Assembly (NCBI RefSeq): GCF_004208535.1
Contig: NZ_SGIS01000017.1
Coordinates: forward strand, 1 to 64,000
Direction: 5' to 3'
Source of the DNA: Sphingomonas populi
GTDB lineage: Bacteria > Pseudomonadota > Alphaproteobacteria > Sphingomonadales > Sphingomonadaceae
DNA length: 64,000 bases
Both the position numbers and the translations under genes were made by a program. Below are positions 53,492 through 62,671 of the stretch, piece by piece (the first letter of the stretch is position 1; every line of letters starts with the position of its first letter). Below the pieces are notes generated by a model that ran no database searches, was not told where the DNA came from, and saw only the letters and a list, made by a program, of their open reading frames with translations.

Positions 53492-53521
53492 ATTTCGAAT
53501 AGCCCGGCGCGCATTCCGATT
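53492..53521 (+). promoter_or_regulatory. paired dyads upstream of the plus-strand lig operon
   Basis: ATTTCGAAT (53492-53500) and ATTCCGATT (53513-53521) are near-copies of the ATTCCGAAT core of the ligK/regulator palindrome. Their centres are 21 bp apart, two helical turns, and they end 34 nt before the first gene. This is the arrangement expected for a LysR-type tetramer site; binding is inferred. Confidence 0.5.
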
Positions 53522-53555
53522 GGGCGCTGCGCCACGCACGCGGCAAGCCGGTGTC

Positions 53556-54416
53556 ATGGAGCGGACGATAGCCCTAATCGGATTCGGCGAGGCGGCGATG
53601 GCGTTCGCGCCCGGCCTGTCGGCGTCGCTGCGGGCGTATGACATCAAGACCGATCGCGCTGATCTCGCCGCCGCCAAGCGTGCCCAATATGAGTCGCTGG
53701 GCGTGACCGGCTGCGACACCGCCGCGCAAGCGCTCGATGGCGCCGAGGCGGTGCTGTCGCTCGTCACCGCCGATCAGGCGTTGCTCGCGGCCGAGAGTGC
53801 GGCGATCGCACCCGGCACTCTCTGGTTCGACATGAACAGTGTCGCGCCCGATACCAAGCACGCTGCCGCCGCCGCGATCCACGCCAAGAACGGTCGCTAT
53901 GTCGATGTCGCGGTGATGTCGCCGGTGCTGCCGGCGCGCACCGCCGCGCCGTTGCTCGTGTCCGGTCCGCACGCCGAGGCTGGCGCGGCGCTTCTCACCG
54001 CACTCGGTTTCGCCAGCGTGCGCGTCGTCCCCGGGGATGTCGGGCGGGCGTCGTCGATCAAGATGATCCGCTCGGTGATGGTGAAGGGACTCGAGGCGCT
54101 CACCGCCGAATGCGTGCTTGCCGCGAGCCGGGCCGGCGTGCTCGACGAAGTGCTCGCCTCGCTCGACGCGAGCGAGAAACCCAAGCCCTGGGCCGAGCGC
54201 GCCGATTACAATCTCGACCGCATGCTCGCGCACGGCCTGCGCCGCGCCGCCGAGATGGAGGAAGTCGTCAAGACGCTCGACTCGCTCGGCACCGGCGCGA
54301 CGATGACGACCGGCACGGTCGTCCGCCAGCGCGCGATCGGCGCGATCGGCGCCACCCCGCCCGACGGCCTCGCCGCCAAACTCGATTTGCTCACCCGAAA
54401 GGCTGACGCCGCATGA
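53556..54416 (+). CDS. NAD(P)-binding oxidoreductase with DUF1932 C-terminal domain
   Basis: A 286-residue 6-phosphogluconate dehydrogenase-like protein. The N-terminal Rossmann fold (ERTIALIGFGEAAMAFAPGL) is followed by WFDMNSVAPDTKHAAAAAI and VDVAVMSPVLPARTAAPLLV, which parallel the beta-hydroxyacid dehydrogenase signature. The C-terminal half (SIKMIRSVMVKGLEALTAEC) is DUF1932. It is the first gene of the plus-strand operon and its stop overlaps ligJ (ATGA), so it is likely tied to aromatic catabolism, but no step of the pathway lacks an enzyme. Substrate unknown. ATG 53556. Confidence 0.8.
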   Translation: MERTIALIGFGEAAMAFAPGLSASLRAYDIKTDRADLAAAKRAQYESLGVTGCDTAAQALDGAEAVLSLVTADQALLAAESAAIAPGTLWFDMNSVAPDTKHAAAAAIHAKNGRYVDVAVMSPVLPARTAAPLLVSGPHAEAGAALLTALGFASVRVVPGDVGRASSIKMIRSVMVKGLEALTAECVLAASRAGVLDEVLASLDASEKPKPWAERADYNLDRMLAHGLRRAAEMEEVVKTLDSLGTGATMTTGTVVRQRAIGAIGATPPDGLAAKLDLLTRKADAA

Positions 54417-55429
54417 TTATCGATTGCCACGGCCATTACACCACCGCCCCCGCCGCGCATAACGACTGGCGCGACGCGCAGAAGGCCGCGTTCAAGGCGG
54501 GCGAGGCCACGCCCCCCTACCCCGTCATCTCCGACGACGAGATCCGCGAGACGCTGGAGACCAACCAGCTTCGCCTGCTGCGCGAGCGTGGCGCGGACAT
54601 GACGATCTTCTCCCCGCGCGCCTCGGCAATGGCGCCGCATGTCGGCGACGAAAGCGTCGCGCTGGCATGGGCGCGCGCCAACAACGATCTCATCAAGCGC
54701 TGCGCCGATCTGTATCCCGACATCTTCGCGCCGGTGTGCATGCTGCCGCAGAACCCCAAGGCCGATATGGCCGGGTCGATCGCCGAACTGGAGCGCTGCG
54801 TCGGCATGGGGTTCATCGGCTGCAACCTCAACCCCGATCCCGGCGGCGGGCATTTCACCGCACCGCCGCTGACCGACCGCTTCTGGTATCCGTTCTACGA
54901 AAAGATGGTCGAGCTCGACGTGCCGGCGATGATCCACGTCTCGGGAAGCTGCAATCCGGGGCTGCACGCGACCGGCGCCTATTACATCGCCGCCGATACG
55001 ATCGCGTTCATGCAGTTGATCGAGGGCGATCTGTTCGCCGATTTCCCGACACTGCGGTTCATCATTCCGCATGGTGGCGGCGCGGTGCCGTATCATTGGG
55101 GGCGCTATCGTGGCCTCGCCGATATGCTCAAGCAGCCGAGCCTCGATACGCATCTCATGAACAACGTGTATTTCGATACCTGCGTGTACCATCAGCCGGG
55201 GGTGAATCTGCTCGCTGAGGTGATCGACACCAAGAACATCCTGTTCGGCAGCGAGATGGTCGGCGCGGTGCGCGGGATCGACCCGACGACGGGGCAGTAT
55301 TTCGACGATACCAAGCGCTATGTCGATGCGCTGCCGATCTCGGACGAGCAGCGCCATGCGATCTATGAGGGCAATGCGCGGCGGGTGTTCCCACGACTGG
55401 ACGCGATGTTGAAGGCGCGCGGGCTGTGA
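54413..55429 (+). CDS. ligJ: 4-oxalomesaconate hydratase
   Basis: A 338-residue amidohydrolase-superfamily hydratase. LigJ adds water to 4-oxalomesaconate to give 4-carboxy-4-hydroxy-2-oxoadipate, the LigK substrate. It begins MIIDCHGHYTTAP (His-x-His metal site), with FSPRASAMAPHVGDE, MIHVSGSCNPGLHATGAYYI, FIIPHGGGAVPYHWGRYRGL and LFGSEMVGAV. These match LigJ of Sphingobium SYK-6 as I recall it. It starts within the stop of the DUF1932 gene. A repeat hairpin separates it from ligI. Confidence 0.92.
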   Translation: MIIDCHGHYTTAPAAHNDWRDAQKAAFKAGEATPPYPVISDDEIRETLETNQLRLLRERGADMTIFSPRASAMAPHVGDESVALAWARANNDLIKRCADLYPDIFAPVCMLPQNPKADMAGSIAELERCVGMGFIGCNLNPDPGGGHFTAPPLTDRFWYPFYEKMVELDVPAMIHVSGSCNPGLHATGAYYIAADTIAFMQLIEGDLFADFPTLRFIIPHGGGAVPYHWGRYRGLADMLKQPSLDTHLMNNVYFDTCVYHQPGVNLLAEVIDTKNILFGSEMVGAVRGIDPTTGQYFDDTKRYVDALPISDEQRHAIYEGNARRVFPRLDAMLKARGL

Positions 55430-55448
55430 TGGGCGCTCCCTCCTCCCC

Positions 55449-55530
55449 CGTTCGTGCCGAGCGTAGTCGAGGTACGTGCCCCACACGCCACCGCCTGCGG
55501 CATGTCCCTCGACTTCGCTCGGGACGAACG
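55449..55530. repeat. REP-like inverted repeat between ligJ and ligI
   Basis: Left arm starts CGTTCGTGCCGAGCGTAGTC at 55449; right arm is GTCCCTCGACTTCGCTCGGG, then ACGAACG (55504-55530). They flank a 25-30-nt centre. Because it lies inside the operon, 17 nt before ligI, the hairpin could stop or stabilise part of the transcript. Confidence 0.8.
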
Positions 55531-55547
55531 GAGATGGGAGTGGCCGC

Positions 55548-56446
55548 ATGACCGCTTTCACGATGGACGCCAACTGGCTGTGCTTCGATCCGGCGCCGAC
55601 CAAGCCCGTTTTCACGCCACCGCCCGGCGCGGTCGATGCCCATTGCCATGTGTTCGGCCCCGGCGACGTGTTCCCGTTCGCGCCGGAGCGCAAATATACG
55701 CCGTGCGACGCTGGCCGGGACAAACTCTACGAACTGCGCGATTTCCTCGGGTTTTCGCGCAACGTCGTCGTGCAGGCGACCTGCCACGGCAAGGACAATC
55801 GCGCGATGGTCGACGCGCTGGTCCATGCCGGCGGCCGCGCGCGGGGTGTTGCCGATGTGAAGGCCGATATCGGCCGCGACGAGCTGGCGGCGATGCATGA
55901 CGCGGGCGTGCGTGGCGTGCGGTTCAACTATGTGAAGCGGCTCGTCGATCCCAAGCCCGATGCTTATTATCGCGGCATCATCGATAAGATCGCCGAGTTC
56001 GGCTGGCATATCGTGATCTATTTCGAGGCGGCCGATCTCGCCGAGAAGTGGAATTTCTTCACGTCGCTGCCGACCACCGTCGTGGTCGATCACATGGGCC
56101 GCCCCGACGTGACCAAGGATGCGGACGGACCAGAGTTTGCGCGCTTCCTGACGTTCATGGAAGGCGACAACATCTGGTGCAAGACCACCTGCCCCGAGCG
56201 TCTGTCGAAGTCCGGCCCGCCGACCTATGACGATTTCGTGCCGTTCGCGCGGAAGGTGGTGGAGAGCTTCCCCGATCGCGTGATCTGGGGCACCGACTGG
56301 CCGCATCCCAATCTCAACATGGTCGGCCACATGCCCGATGACGGCACGTTGGTCGACATGATCCCGCGCATCGCGCCGACCGAGGCGCTGCAACGCAAAT
56401 TGCTCGTCGACAATCCGATGCGGCTGTATTGGCCCGAGGAAACATC

Positions 56447-56450
<4 letters not shown>
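55548..56450 (+). CDS. ligI: 2-pyrone-4,6-dicarboxylate hydrolase
   Basis: A 300-residue amidohydrolase that opens 2-pyrone-4,6-dicarboxylate (PDC) to 4-oxalomesaconate. Motifs: PGAVDAHCHVFGPGDVFPFA (His-x-His), RNVVVQATCHGKDNRAMVDA, GVRGVRFNYVKRLVDPKPDA, VVVDHMGRPDV and the end RVIWGTDWPHPNLN with the conserved Asp. The upstream ATG at 55476 is rejected as it lies in the repeat; ATG 55548 has GGGAG 8 nt before it. Its stop overlaps ligA (ATGA). Confidence 0.94.
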
Positions 56451-57698
<1,248 letters not shown>

Positions 57699-57704
57699 CG
57701 AAAT

Positions 57705-57822
57705 AGCCCTCGCCCCGCTTGCGGGGAGAGGGTTGGGAGAGGGGCAGTCTCGCAAAACAACCAATGGGTCGGTGGAGGGACAGCCCCTCTCCCCGGCCCT
57801 CTCCCGCAAGCGGGAGAGGGAG
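57705..57822. repeat. intergenic inverted repeat between ligB and ligC
   Basis: CCCTCGCCCCGCTTGCGGGG, AGAGGGTTGGGAGAGGGG on the left pairs with CCCCTCTCCCCGGCCCTCTC, CCGCAAGCGGGAGAGGG on the right, over a 40-nt centre. This is a different family from the TTCGTCCCGAGC repeats. It ends 8 nt before the ligC ATG and so contains the region where its ribosome binding site lies (GGGAGAGGGAGAAAG). Confidence 0.75.
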
Positions 57823-57829
57823 AAAGACT

Positions 57830-58768
57830 ATGAGAATCGCCCTCGCTGGCGCCGGTGCTTTTGGTGAAAAGCATCTCGATGGCCTCAAGCAGATCGACGG
57901 TGTCGAGATCGTCTCGATCATCAGCCGCACCGCCGAGCAGGCCGCCGCCGTCGCCGCCAAATATGGCGCCAAGCACAGCTCGACCGAACTCGCCGATGCG
58001 CTCGCGCGTGACGATGTCGACGCGGTGATCCTGTGTACGCCGACGCAGATGCACGCCGCCCAGGCGATCGCGTGCATGGAGGCGGGCAAGCACGTTCAGG
58101 TCGAGATCCCGCTGGCCGACAGCCTTGCCGATGCCGAGGCGGTGCTGGCCAAGCAGCAGGAAACCGGCCTCACCTGCATGGTCGGGCATACGCGGCGGTT
58201 CAATCCGAGCCACCAGTTCGTCCACAACCGCATCGTCGCGGGCGAGTTCGCCATCCAGCAGATGGACGTGCAGACCTATTTCTTCCGCCGCAAGAACATG
58301 AACGCCAAGGGCCAGCCGCGGAGCTGGACCGACCATCTGCTGTGGCATCACGCCGCGCACACGGTCGATCTGTTCGCCTATCAAGCCGGGCCGATCGTCA
58401 AGGCCAATGCCATCGAAGGGCCGATCCACCCGGAGCTCGGCATCGCGATGGACATGTCGATCCAGTTGAAGGCGGAGAGCGGCGCGATCTGCACTTTGTC
58501 ACTGTCGTTCAACAATGACGGGCCGCTCGGGACGTTTTTCCGCTACATCGGCGACACCGCAACCTATATCGCGCGCTACGACGATCTCGTGAACGGCAAG
58601 GAAGAGCCGATCGACGTGTCGAAAGTTGATGTGTCGATGAACGGCATCGAATTGCAGGACCGCGAGTTCATCGCCGCGATCCGTGAGGGTCGTGAGCCGA
58701 ACTCTTCGGTCGCGCAGGTGCTGCCGTGCTACCGCGTGCTCGGCGCATTGGAAGAGCAGTTGAAGTAA
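57830..58768 (+). CDS. ligC: 4-carboxy-2-hydroxymuconate-6-semialdehyde dehydrogenase
   Basis: A 312-residue Gfo/Idh/MocA-family oxidoreductase. LigC oxidises the hemiacetal of the LigAB product to 2-pyrone-4,6-dicarboxylate with NADP+. Seen: MRIALAGAGAFGEKHLDGLK (GxGxxG nucleotide site), AVILCTPTQMHAAQAIACME, GKHVQVEIPLADSLADAEAV (where the family usually has E-K-P) and SWTDHLLWHHAAHTVDLF with the conserved catalytic-region histidines. The length is close to the SYK-6 enzyme. ATG 57830 is used; longer in-frame starts cross the repeat. Confidence 0.93.
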   Translation: MRIALAGAGAFGEKHLDGLKQIDGVEIVSIISRTAEQAAAVAAKYGAKHSSTELADALARDDVDAVILCTPTQMHAAQAIACMEAGKHVQVEIPLADSLADAEAVLAKQQETGLTCMVGHTRRFNPSHQFVHNRIVAGEFAIQQMDVQTYFFRRKNMNAKGQPRSWTDHLLWHHAAHTVDLFAYQAGPIVKANAIEGPIHPELGIAMDMSIQLKAESGAICTLSLSFNNDGPLGTFFRYIGDTATYIARYDDLVNGKEEPIDVSKVDVSMNGIELQDREFIAAIREGREPNSSVAQVLPCYRVLGALEEQLK

Positions 58769-58779
58769 AGGAGAATTGC

Positions 58780-59787
58780 GTGGCTTTGGAAACTCGAACA
58801 CTCGGGGATCGCCCGGTATCGGCGATTGTCCTCGGGTGCATGAACCTCAGCCACGCCTATGACGTGACCCCGCCCGAGGCGGAGGCGGTCGCGCTGCTCA
58901 ACACCGCGCTCGATCTCGGCGTGACGATGCTTGATACCGCCGCTTTGTATGGTGGCGGTGAGAACGAGAAGCTGCTCAACCGCGCGGTGATGCACCGGCG
59001 CGCCGAGTTCACCCTCGCCAGCAAGTGCGTGCTCGATATGATCGACGGCAAGCGCTCGCTCGACGGCAGTGCGGCGGCGATCACCGCGTCGATCGACCGT
59101 TCGCTGGCGCGGCTCGGCACCGACCATATCGACCTGATGTACCTGCACCGGCTCGACAAGGCTGTCCCGATCGAGGAGTCGGTCGGTGCGCTCGCGCGCG
59201 CGATCGAGGCGGGCAAGATCGGCATGGTCGGGCTGTCGGAAATGTCCGCCGAGACGATCCGCCGCGCGCATGCGGTTCACCCCGTCGCGGCGGTGCAGAG
59301 CGAATATTCGCCGCTGGTGCGCAACCCCGAAGTGGCGGTGCTGGAGACCTGCCGCGATCTCGGCATCGCCTTCGTCGCCTTCTCGCCGGTCGCGCGCGGG
59401 ATGCTGGCAGGGGCGATCCGCGACGACGCCTATAAGCCCGGCGATATCCGCGCGACCATGCCGCGCTTCATCGCGCCGCAGCTCGCGCACAACCTCGATC
59501 TGGTCGCGGCGTTCGATGCCGCTGCGGCGGATGTCGGCGCGACTCCCGCCCAACTCGCGCTCGCCTGGGTGCTGTCGCGCGGGCCACATGTGATTGCGTT
59601 GCCAGGTACGCGCAGCATCGCGCATCTGGAGGAGGATCTCGCCACGCTCGCCACGCCGATCCCGGCGGCGACGCTGGCAGCGGTCGATGCGATGTTCGCG
59701 ATTCATGAGATCGCCGGCCCACGCTACACGGCTCCGATGCAGGCGATGATCGAAACGGAACTGCTGCCGGGTGAGGTACTCGCGTAG
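58780..59787 (+). CDS. aldo/keto reductase downstream of ligC
   Basis: A 335-residue aldo/keto reductase of the AKR8/AKR13-like group. The catalytic tetrad is represented by Asp in VTMLDTAALYGGGENE, Tyr in ALYG, Lys in TLASKCV and His in MYLHRLD; NADPH-binding residues lie in IALPGTRSIAHLEED. The GTG at 58780 follows AAGGAGA at 7 nt and is only 11 nt after ligC, so it is in the lig operon. No pathway step needs it. It may reduce a leaking semialdehyde or a ring aldehyde, but that is speculation. Confidence 0.85.
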   Translation: MALETRTLGDRPVSAIVLGCMNLSHAYDVTPPEAEAVALLNTALDLGVTMLDTAALYGGGENEKLLNRAVMHRRAEFTLASKCVLDMIDGKRSLDGSAAAITASIDRSLARLGTDHIDLMYLHRLDKAVPIEESVGALARAIEAGKIGMVGLSEMSAETIRRAHAVHPVAAVQSEYSPLVRNPEVAVLETCRDLGIAFVAFSPVARGMLAGAIRDDAYKPGDIRATMPRFIAPQLAHNLDLVAAFDAAAADVGATPAQLALAWVLSRGPHVIALPGTRSIAHLEEDLATLATPIPAATLAAVDAMFAIHEIAGPRYTAPMQAMIETELLPGEVLA

Positions 59788-59802
59788 GCGACTTCGCGCT
59801 TT

Positions 59803-59918
59803 TCTCCCCTCCCTGGAAGGGAGGGGTTGGGGGTGGGTGGTTTTGGGGCCGGCGAAACGGTCCCCCACTGGCCGACCCACCCCCAGCCCCTCCCTTCCAG
59901 GGAGGGGAGCAGGTCCCT
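59803..59918. repeat. intergenic inverted repeat between convergent AKR and pobA genes
   Basis: CTCCCCTCCCTGGAAGGGAG, GGGTTGGGGGTGGGTGG is complementary to CCCACCCCCAGCCCCTCCCT, TCCAGGGAGGGGAG, with a short GC-rich middle. It resembles the ligB-ligC repeat in style but has a different core (CTGGAAGG). Its location between two convergent genes would make it a bidirectional terminator. Confidence 0.7.
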
Positions 59919-61087
59919 TACAGCGGCAATCCCACGTAATTCTCCGCGATCGTGGTCTGCGCCGCCACCGAAGACGCGATATAATCCAAGTCGGCGAGTT
60001 GCATGCGGCGATCGAAGGCGTCGCTGCCGGGGAAGCGGTGCATCAGGTTGGTGAGCTGCCATGAGAAGCGCTCGGACTTCCAGACGCGGGCGAGTGCCTT
60101 GTCGGAATAGCCGGCGATGCCGGCGCCGTCGTTGCTCTTGAACCAGCGGATCAGCGCGTCGGAGAGATACGCCACGTCGGAGGCGGCGAGGTTGAGTCCC
60201 TTGGCGCCCGTCGGGGGCACGATATGCGCGCTGTCGCCGGCGAGGAACAGGCTGCCGTGGCGCATCGGTTCGAACACGAACGAGCGCAGCGGCGCGATCG
60301 ATTTCTCCAGCGCGGGGCCGCGTGTCATGTGCGCGGCGGCGTCGGGGCCGAGCCGGACGGCGAGTTCGTCCCACAGCCGGTCGTCGGGCCACGCCTCAAG
60401 CTTCTCGTCGAGCGGCACTTGGATGTAATAGCGGCTGCGCGTCGCCGAGCGCATCGAGGCGAGTGCGAAGCCGTTGGCGTGGTTGGCGTAGATCAGTTCG
60501 TGGTTGCACGGCGGCACATCCGCGAGAATGCCGAGCCAGCCGAACGGATAGACCTTCTCAAAGCTTTGCGCGACCGACGCCGGCATCGCCTTGCGTGACG
60601 GCCCGTGATAGCCGTCGCAACCACAAATGAAGCGCGCGTCGATGCGGTGCTGCGCGCCGTCTTTCTCATAGGTCAAATACGGCGCGTCGCTCTCGATGTC
60701 GTGGAGCGCGACGTCGCTGGCCTCGTAGATCACCTCCAGCCCGCGCGCGTCGGCGGCATGCATCAGGTCGCGCGTCACCTCGGTCTGGCCATAGACCATC
60801 ACCTGCCGCCCGGTGAGCGCGCCGACATCGATGCGGATCAGCCGCTCACCATCGGCGAGGTTGAAGCCATCGTGCGGCAGCCCTTCCGCGTGCATCCGCG
60901 TGCCGAGGCCGAGCCGGTCGAGCAGATCGGTGAGCGTCGTTTCGAGCACGCCGGCGCGGATGCGGCCGAGCACATAGTCGGCGGAAGACCGCTCGACGAC
61001 GACGACGTCCAGCCCTTCGGCGCGGAGCAGATGCCCGAGCAACAGCCCGGCCGGCCCGGCACCGACGATCGCCACCTGTGTCTTCAC
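59918..61087 (-). CDS. pobA: 4-hydroxybenzoate 3-monooxygenase
   Basis: A 389-residue class A flavoprotein hydroxylase that turns 4-hydroxybenzoate into protocatechuate with NADPH and O2. The FAD site is KTQVAIVGAGPAGLLLGHLL, followed by ERSSADYVLGRIRAGVLE (where R-x-R-A-G-x-L-E is specific to PobA), the middle D-G motif CGCDGYHGPSR, and FLAGDSAHIVPPTGAKGLNLA. The GTG at 61087 is the start: GGGAGAGC precedes it and the N-terminus matches the family. It diverges from the AraC regulator gene. Confidence 0.95.
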   Translation of the reverse strand: MKTQVAIVGAGPAGLLLGHLLRAEGLDVVVVERSSADYVLGRIRAGVLETTLTDLLDRLGLGTRMHAEGLPHDGFNLADGERLIRIDVGALTGRQVMVYGQTEVTRDLMHAADARGLEVIYEASDVALHDIESDAPYLTYEKDGAQHRIDARFICGCDGYHGPSRKAMPASVAQSFEKVYPFGWLGILADVPPCNHELIYANHANGFALASMRSATRSRYYIQVPLDEKLEAWPDDRLWDELAVRLGPDAAAHMTRGPALEKSIAPLRSFVFEPMRHGSLFLAGDSAHIVPPTGAKGLNLAASDVAYLSDALIRWFKSNDGAGIAGYSDKALARVWKSERFSWQLTNLMHRFPGSDAFDRRMQLADLDYIASSVAAQTTIAENYVGLPL

Positions 61088-61194
61088 GCATGCTCTCCCG
61101 CTTTTCGTTGGGGGGAGGATGCCCATGGAGGGGTTGGTTGGACATGGGCGCGGCGACCGGATATCTGGACGATCCAACCGAAGGATATGCCGCC

Positions 61195-62073
61195 ATGCGC
61201 GCGCCCGCCAGCGCCGTCCCGAGCTTCTACCTCTACGGCGAGCCGCAGCGTGCGGTGCGCGAGGGGTTCGTCCATGTCGAAAGCCTCGACGATCGCTCGC
61301 GGCCGAGCGAATGGACGATTCAGCCGCACCTCCACCGCGATCTCAACCATGTCATCCTGATCGCCGAGGGCGGCGGGACGATGCAGGCCGAAGGCGTCGC
61401 GTGCCGGTTCGACGCGCCCGCGCTGCTGCTGATCCCCGCCGGCGTGATCCACGGCTTCGCGTGGCACAGTGAATCGCGCGGCTGGGTCATCACGCTTGCC
61501 GACAGCTACGTCACGCAGCTTGCCGAGCGCGACCGCGATCTCGGGCGGCTGTTCCGGCACGCGCAGGCGGTCGCGCTCGATGGCGAGGATCGCGGCGCGA
61601 TCGAGCGGTCGGTGAGCCAGATGCTGCGCGAGCTCGGCTGGATCGGCCCGGCGCAGCGCAGCGCGGTCGAGGCGGAGGTGCTGGCGATCCTGGTGCGGGC
61701 GCTGCGCCGGGCGCAGGTGGCGCGGCTGGAGGGCGATGCGCCGGGGCGGCAGGCGCTGGTGGTGGCGCATTTGCGTGAGCGGATCGAGGCGCGCTTCCGC
61801 CACCGCGAGAGTGTCGCCGCACAGGCCGCCGCGCTCGGCGTGAGCGAGACGGCATTGCGGCTGGCGTGCGCGCGGGTCGGCGGACTGTCGCCGAGCGCGA
61901 TGCTCGATGAGCGCACCATGCTCGAGGCGCGGCGGCTGCTGCTCTACACCAACATGTCAGTCAACGAGATCGCATATTCGGTGGGGTTCGAAGACCCGGC
62001 CTATTTCTCGCGCTTCTTCACGCGCCATGCCGGGCAATCCCCGCGCCGGTTTCGTGCGGCGCGGGGGGCGTGA
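61195..62073 (+). CDS. AraC-family regulator, PobR-like
   Basis: A 292-residue regulator: N-terminal cupin-like sensing domain (residues 1-150; FYLYGEPQRAVREGFVHVES, HLHRDLNHVILIAEGGGTMQ, LLLIPAGVIHGFAWH) and C-terminal AraC double helix-turn-helix (about 200-290; SVAAQAAALGVSETALRLAC, NEIAYSVGFEDPAYFSRFFT). Divergent placement from pobA points to activation of pobA by 4-hydroxybenzoate, as for PobR of the AraC type. ATG 61195 (AAGGA 9 nt upstream) leaves 107 nt for the divergent promoters; ATG 61144 is a possible longer start. Confidence 0.85.
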   Translation: MRAPASAVPSFYLYGEPQRAVREGFVHVESLDDRSRPSEWTIQPHLHRDLNHVILIAEGGGTMQAEGVACRFDAPALLLIPAGVIHGFAWHSESRGWVITLADSYVTQLAERDRDLGRLFRHAQAVALDGEDRGAIERSVSQMLRELGWIGPAQRSAVEAEVLAILVRALRRAQVARLEGDAPGRQALVVAHLRERIEARFRHRESVAAQAAALGVSETALRLACARVGGLSPSAMLDERTMLEARRLLLYTNMSVNEIAYSVGFEDPAYFSRFFTRHAGQSPRRFRAARGA

Positions 62074-62076
62074 CGA

Positions 62077-62490
62077 TCACCGCCGCGCGTCGAGGCTCCA
62101 CGCACCGGCGCCGAACGCGACGACGTTGAGCAGGCCGCCGGCCATCGCGACGTTCTTGAAGAAGTTGATGAACTGGCTCTGGTCGCCGAGCGCCGAATGG
62201 AAGGCGAAGGCGGTGACGATCGCGAACGCCGCCAGGATCGCCGCGACGATGCGGGTGCGGTAGCCGAGCACCAGCGCGATGCCGCCGCCGAGTTCGATCA
62301 GCACCGCCACGGCGAGTCCGACCTGCGGCAGCGGCAAGCCGGCGGACTGGATGTAGCCGATCGTCGCGGCCGGCGCGGTGACTTTGGAGATGCCGCTGAG
62401 GATGAAGATCGTCGCGATCAGCACGCGGCCGATCAGCGGCAGCGCCGATGCGGACTGCGAAGCGGCGGAAGAGTGTGGAAGCGTAGCCAT
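62077..62490 (-). CDS. DoxX-family membrane protein
   Basis: A 137-residue protein with four membrane segments and the DoxX pattern: LIGRVLIATIFILSGISKVT, GYIQSAGLPLPQVGLAVAVL, IELGGGIALVLGYRTRIVAA and FFKNVAMAGGLLNVVAFGAG. DoxX-like proteins are linked to thiol or oxidative stress, but the specific activity here is unknown. It converges on the PobR-like gene with a 3-nt gap and diverges from the OsmC-like gene. Confidence 0.88.
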   Translation of the reverse strand: MATLPHSSAASQSASALPLIGRVLIATIFILSGISKVTAPAATIGYIQSAGLPLPQVGLAVAVLIELGGGIALVLGYRTRIVAAILAAFAIVTAFAFHSALGDQSQFINFFKNVAMAGGLLNVVAFGAGAWSLDARR

Positions 62491-62591
62491 GAATCATGTC
62501 CCGATGAAGGTGGCGAGGCACACGCCCGCCGTCTCCACCAAGATGGTGAGGCCGCCTCCTGCGGAACAGTAGAATAAAGTCGGCGACTGTG

Positions 62592-62606
62592 TTCGATAAA
62601 ATAGAA
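62592..62606. promoter_or_regulatory. imperfect palindrome between doxX and osmC genes
   Basis: TTCGATAAAATAGAA has paired ends (TTC-AT/AT-GAA) and the T-N11-A layout of LysR-type operators. It stands in the divergent doxX/OsmC gap in AT-rich sequence. A LysR gene lies just beyond the OsmC gene, so it could be the binder. Confidence 0.35.
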
Positions 62607-62671
62607 AAGCTGCGCGCGTGACGCCGCGCGCGGCGAATGGCATGACGCAGCATCATAGCAGGAGCAACCGC

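Noticed and set aside
61136..61179. GGTTGGA/TCCAACC inverted pair between pobA and the AraC gene
   Set aside because: The 30-nt spacer is too long for a simple hairpin and AraC proteins usually bind direct repeats; not enough for an operator call.
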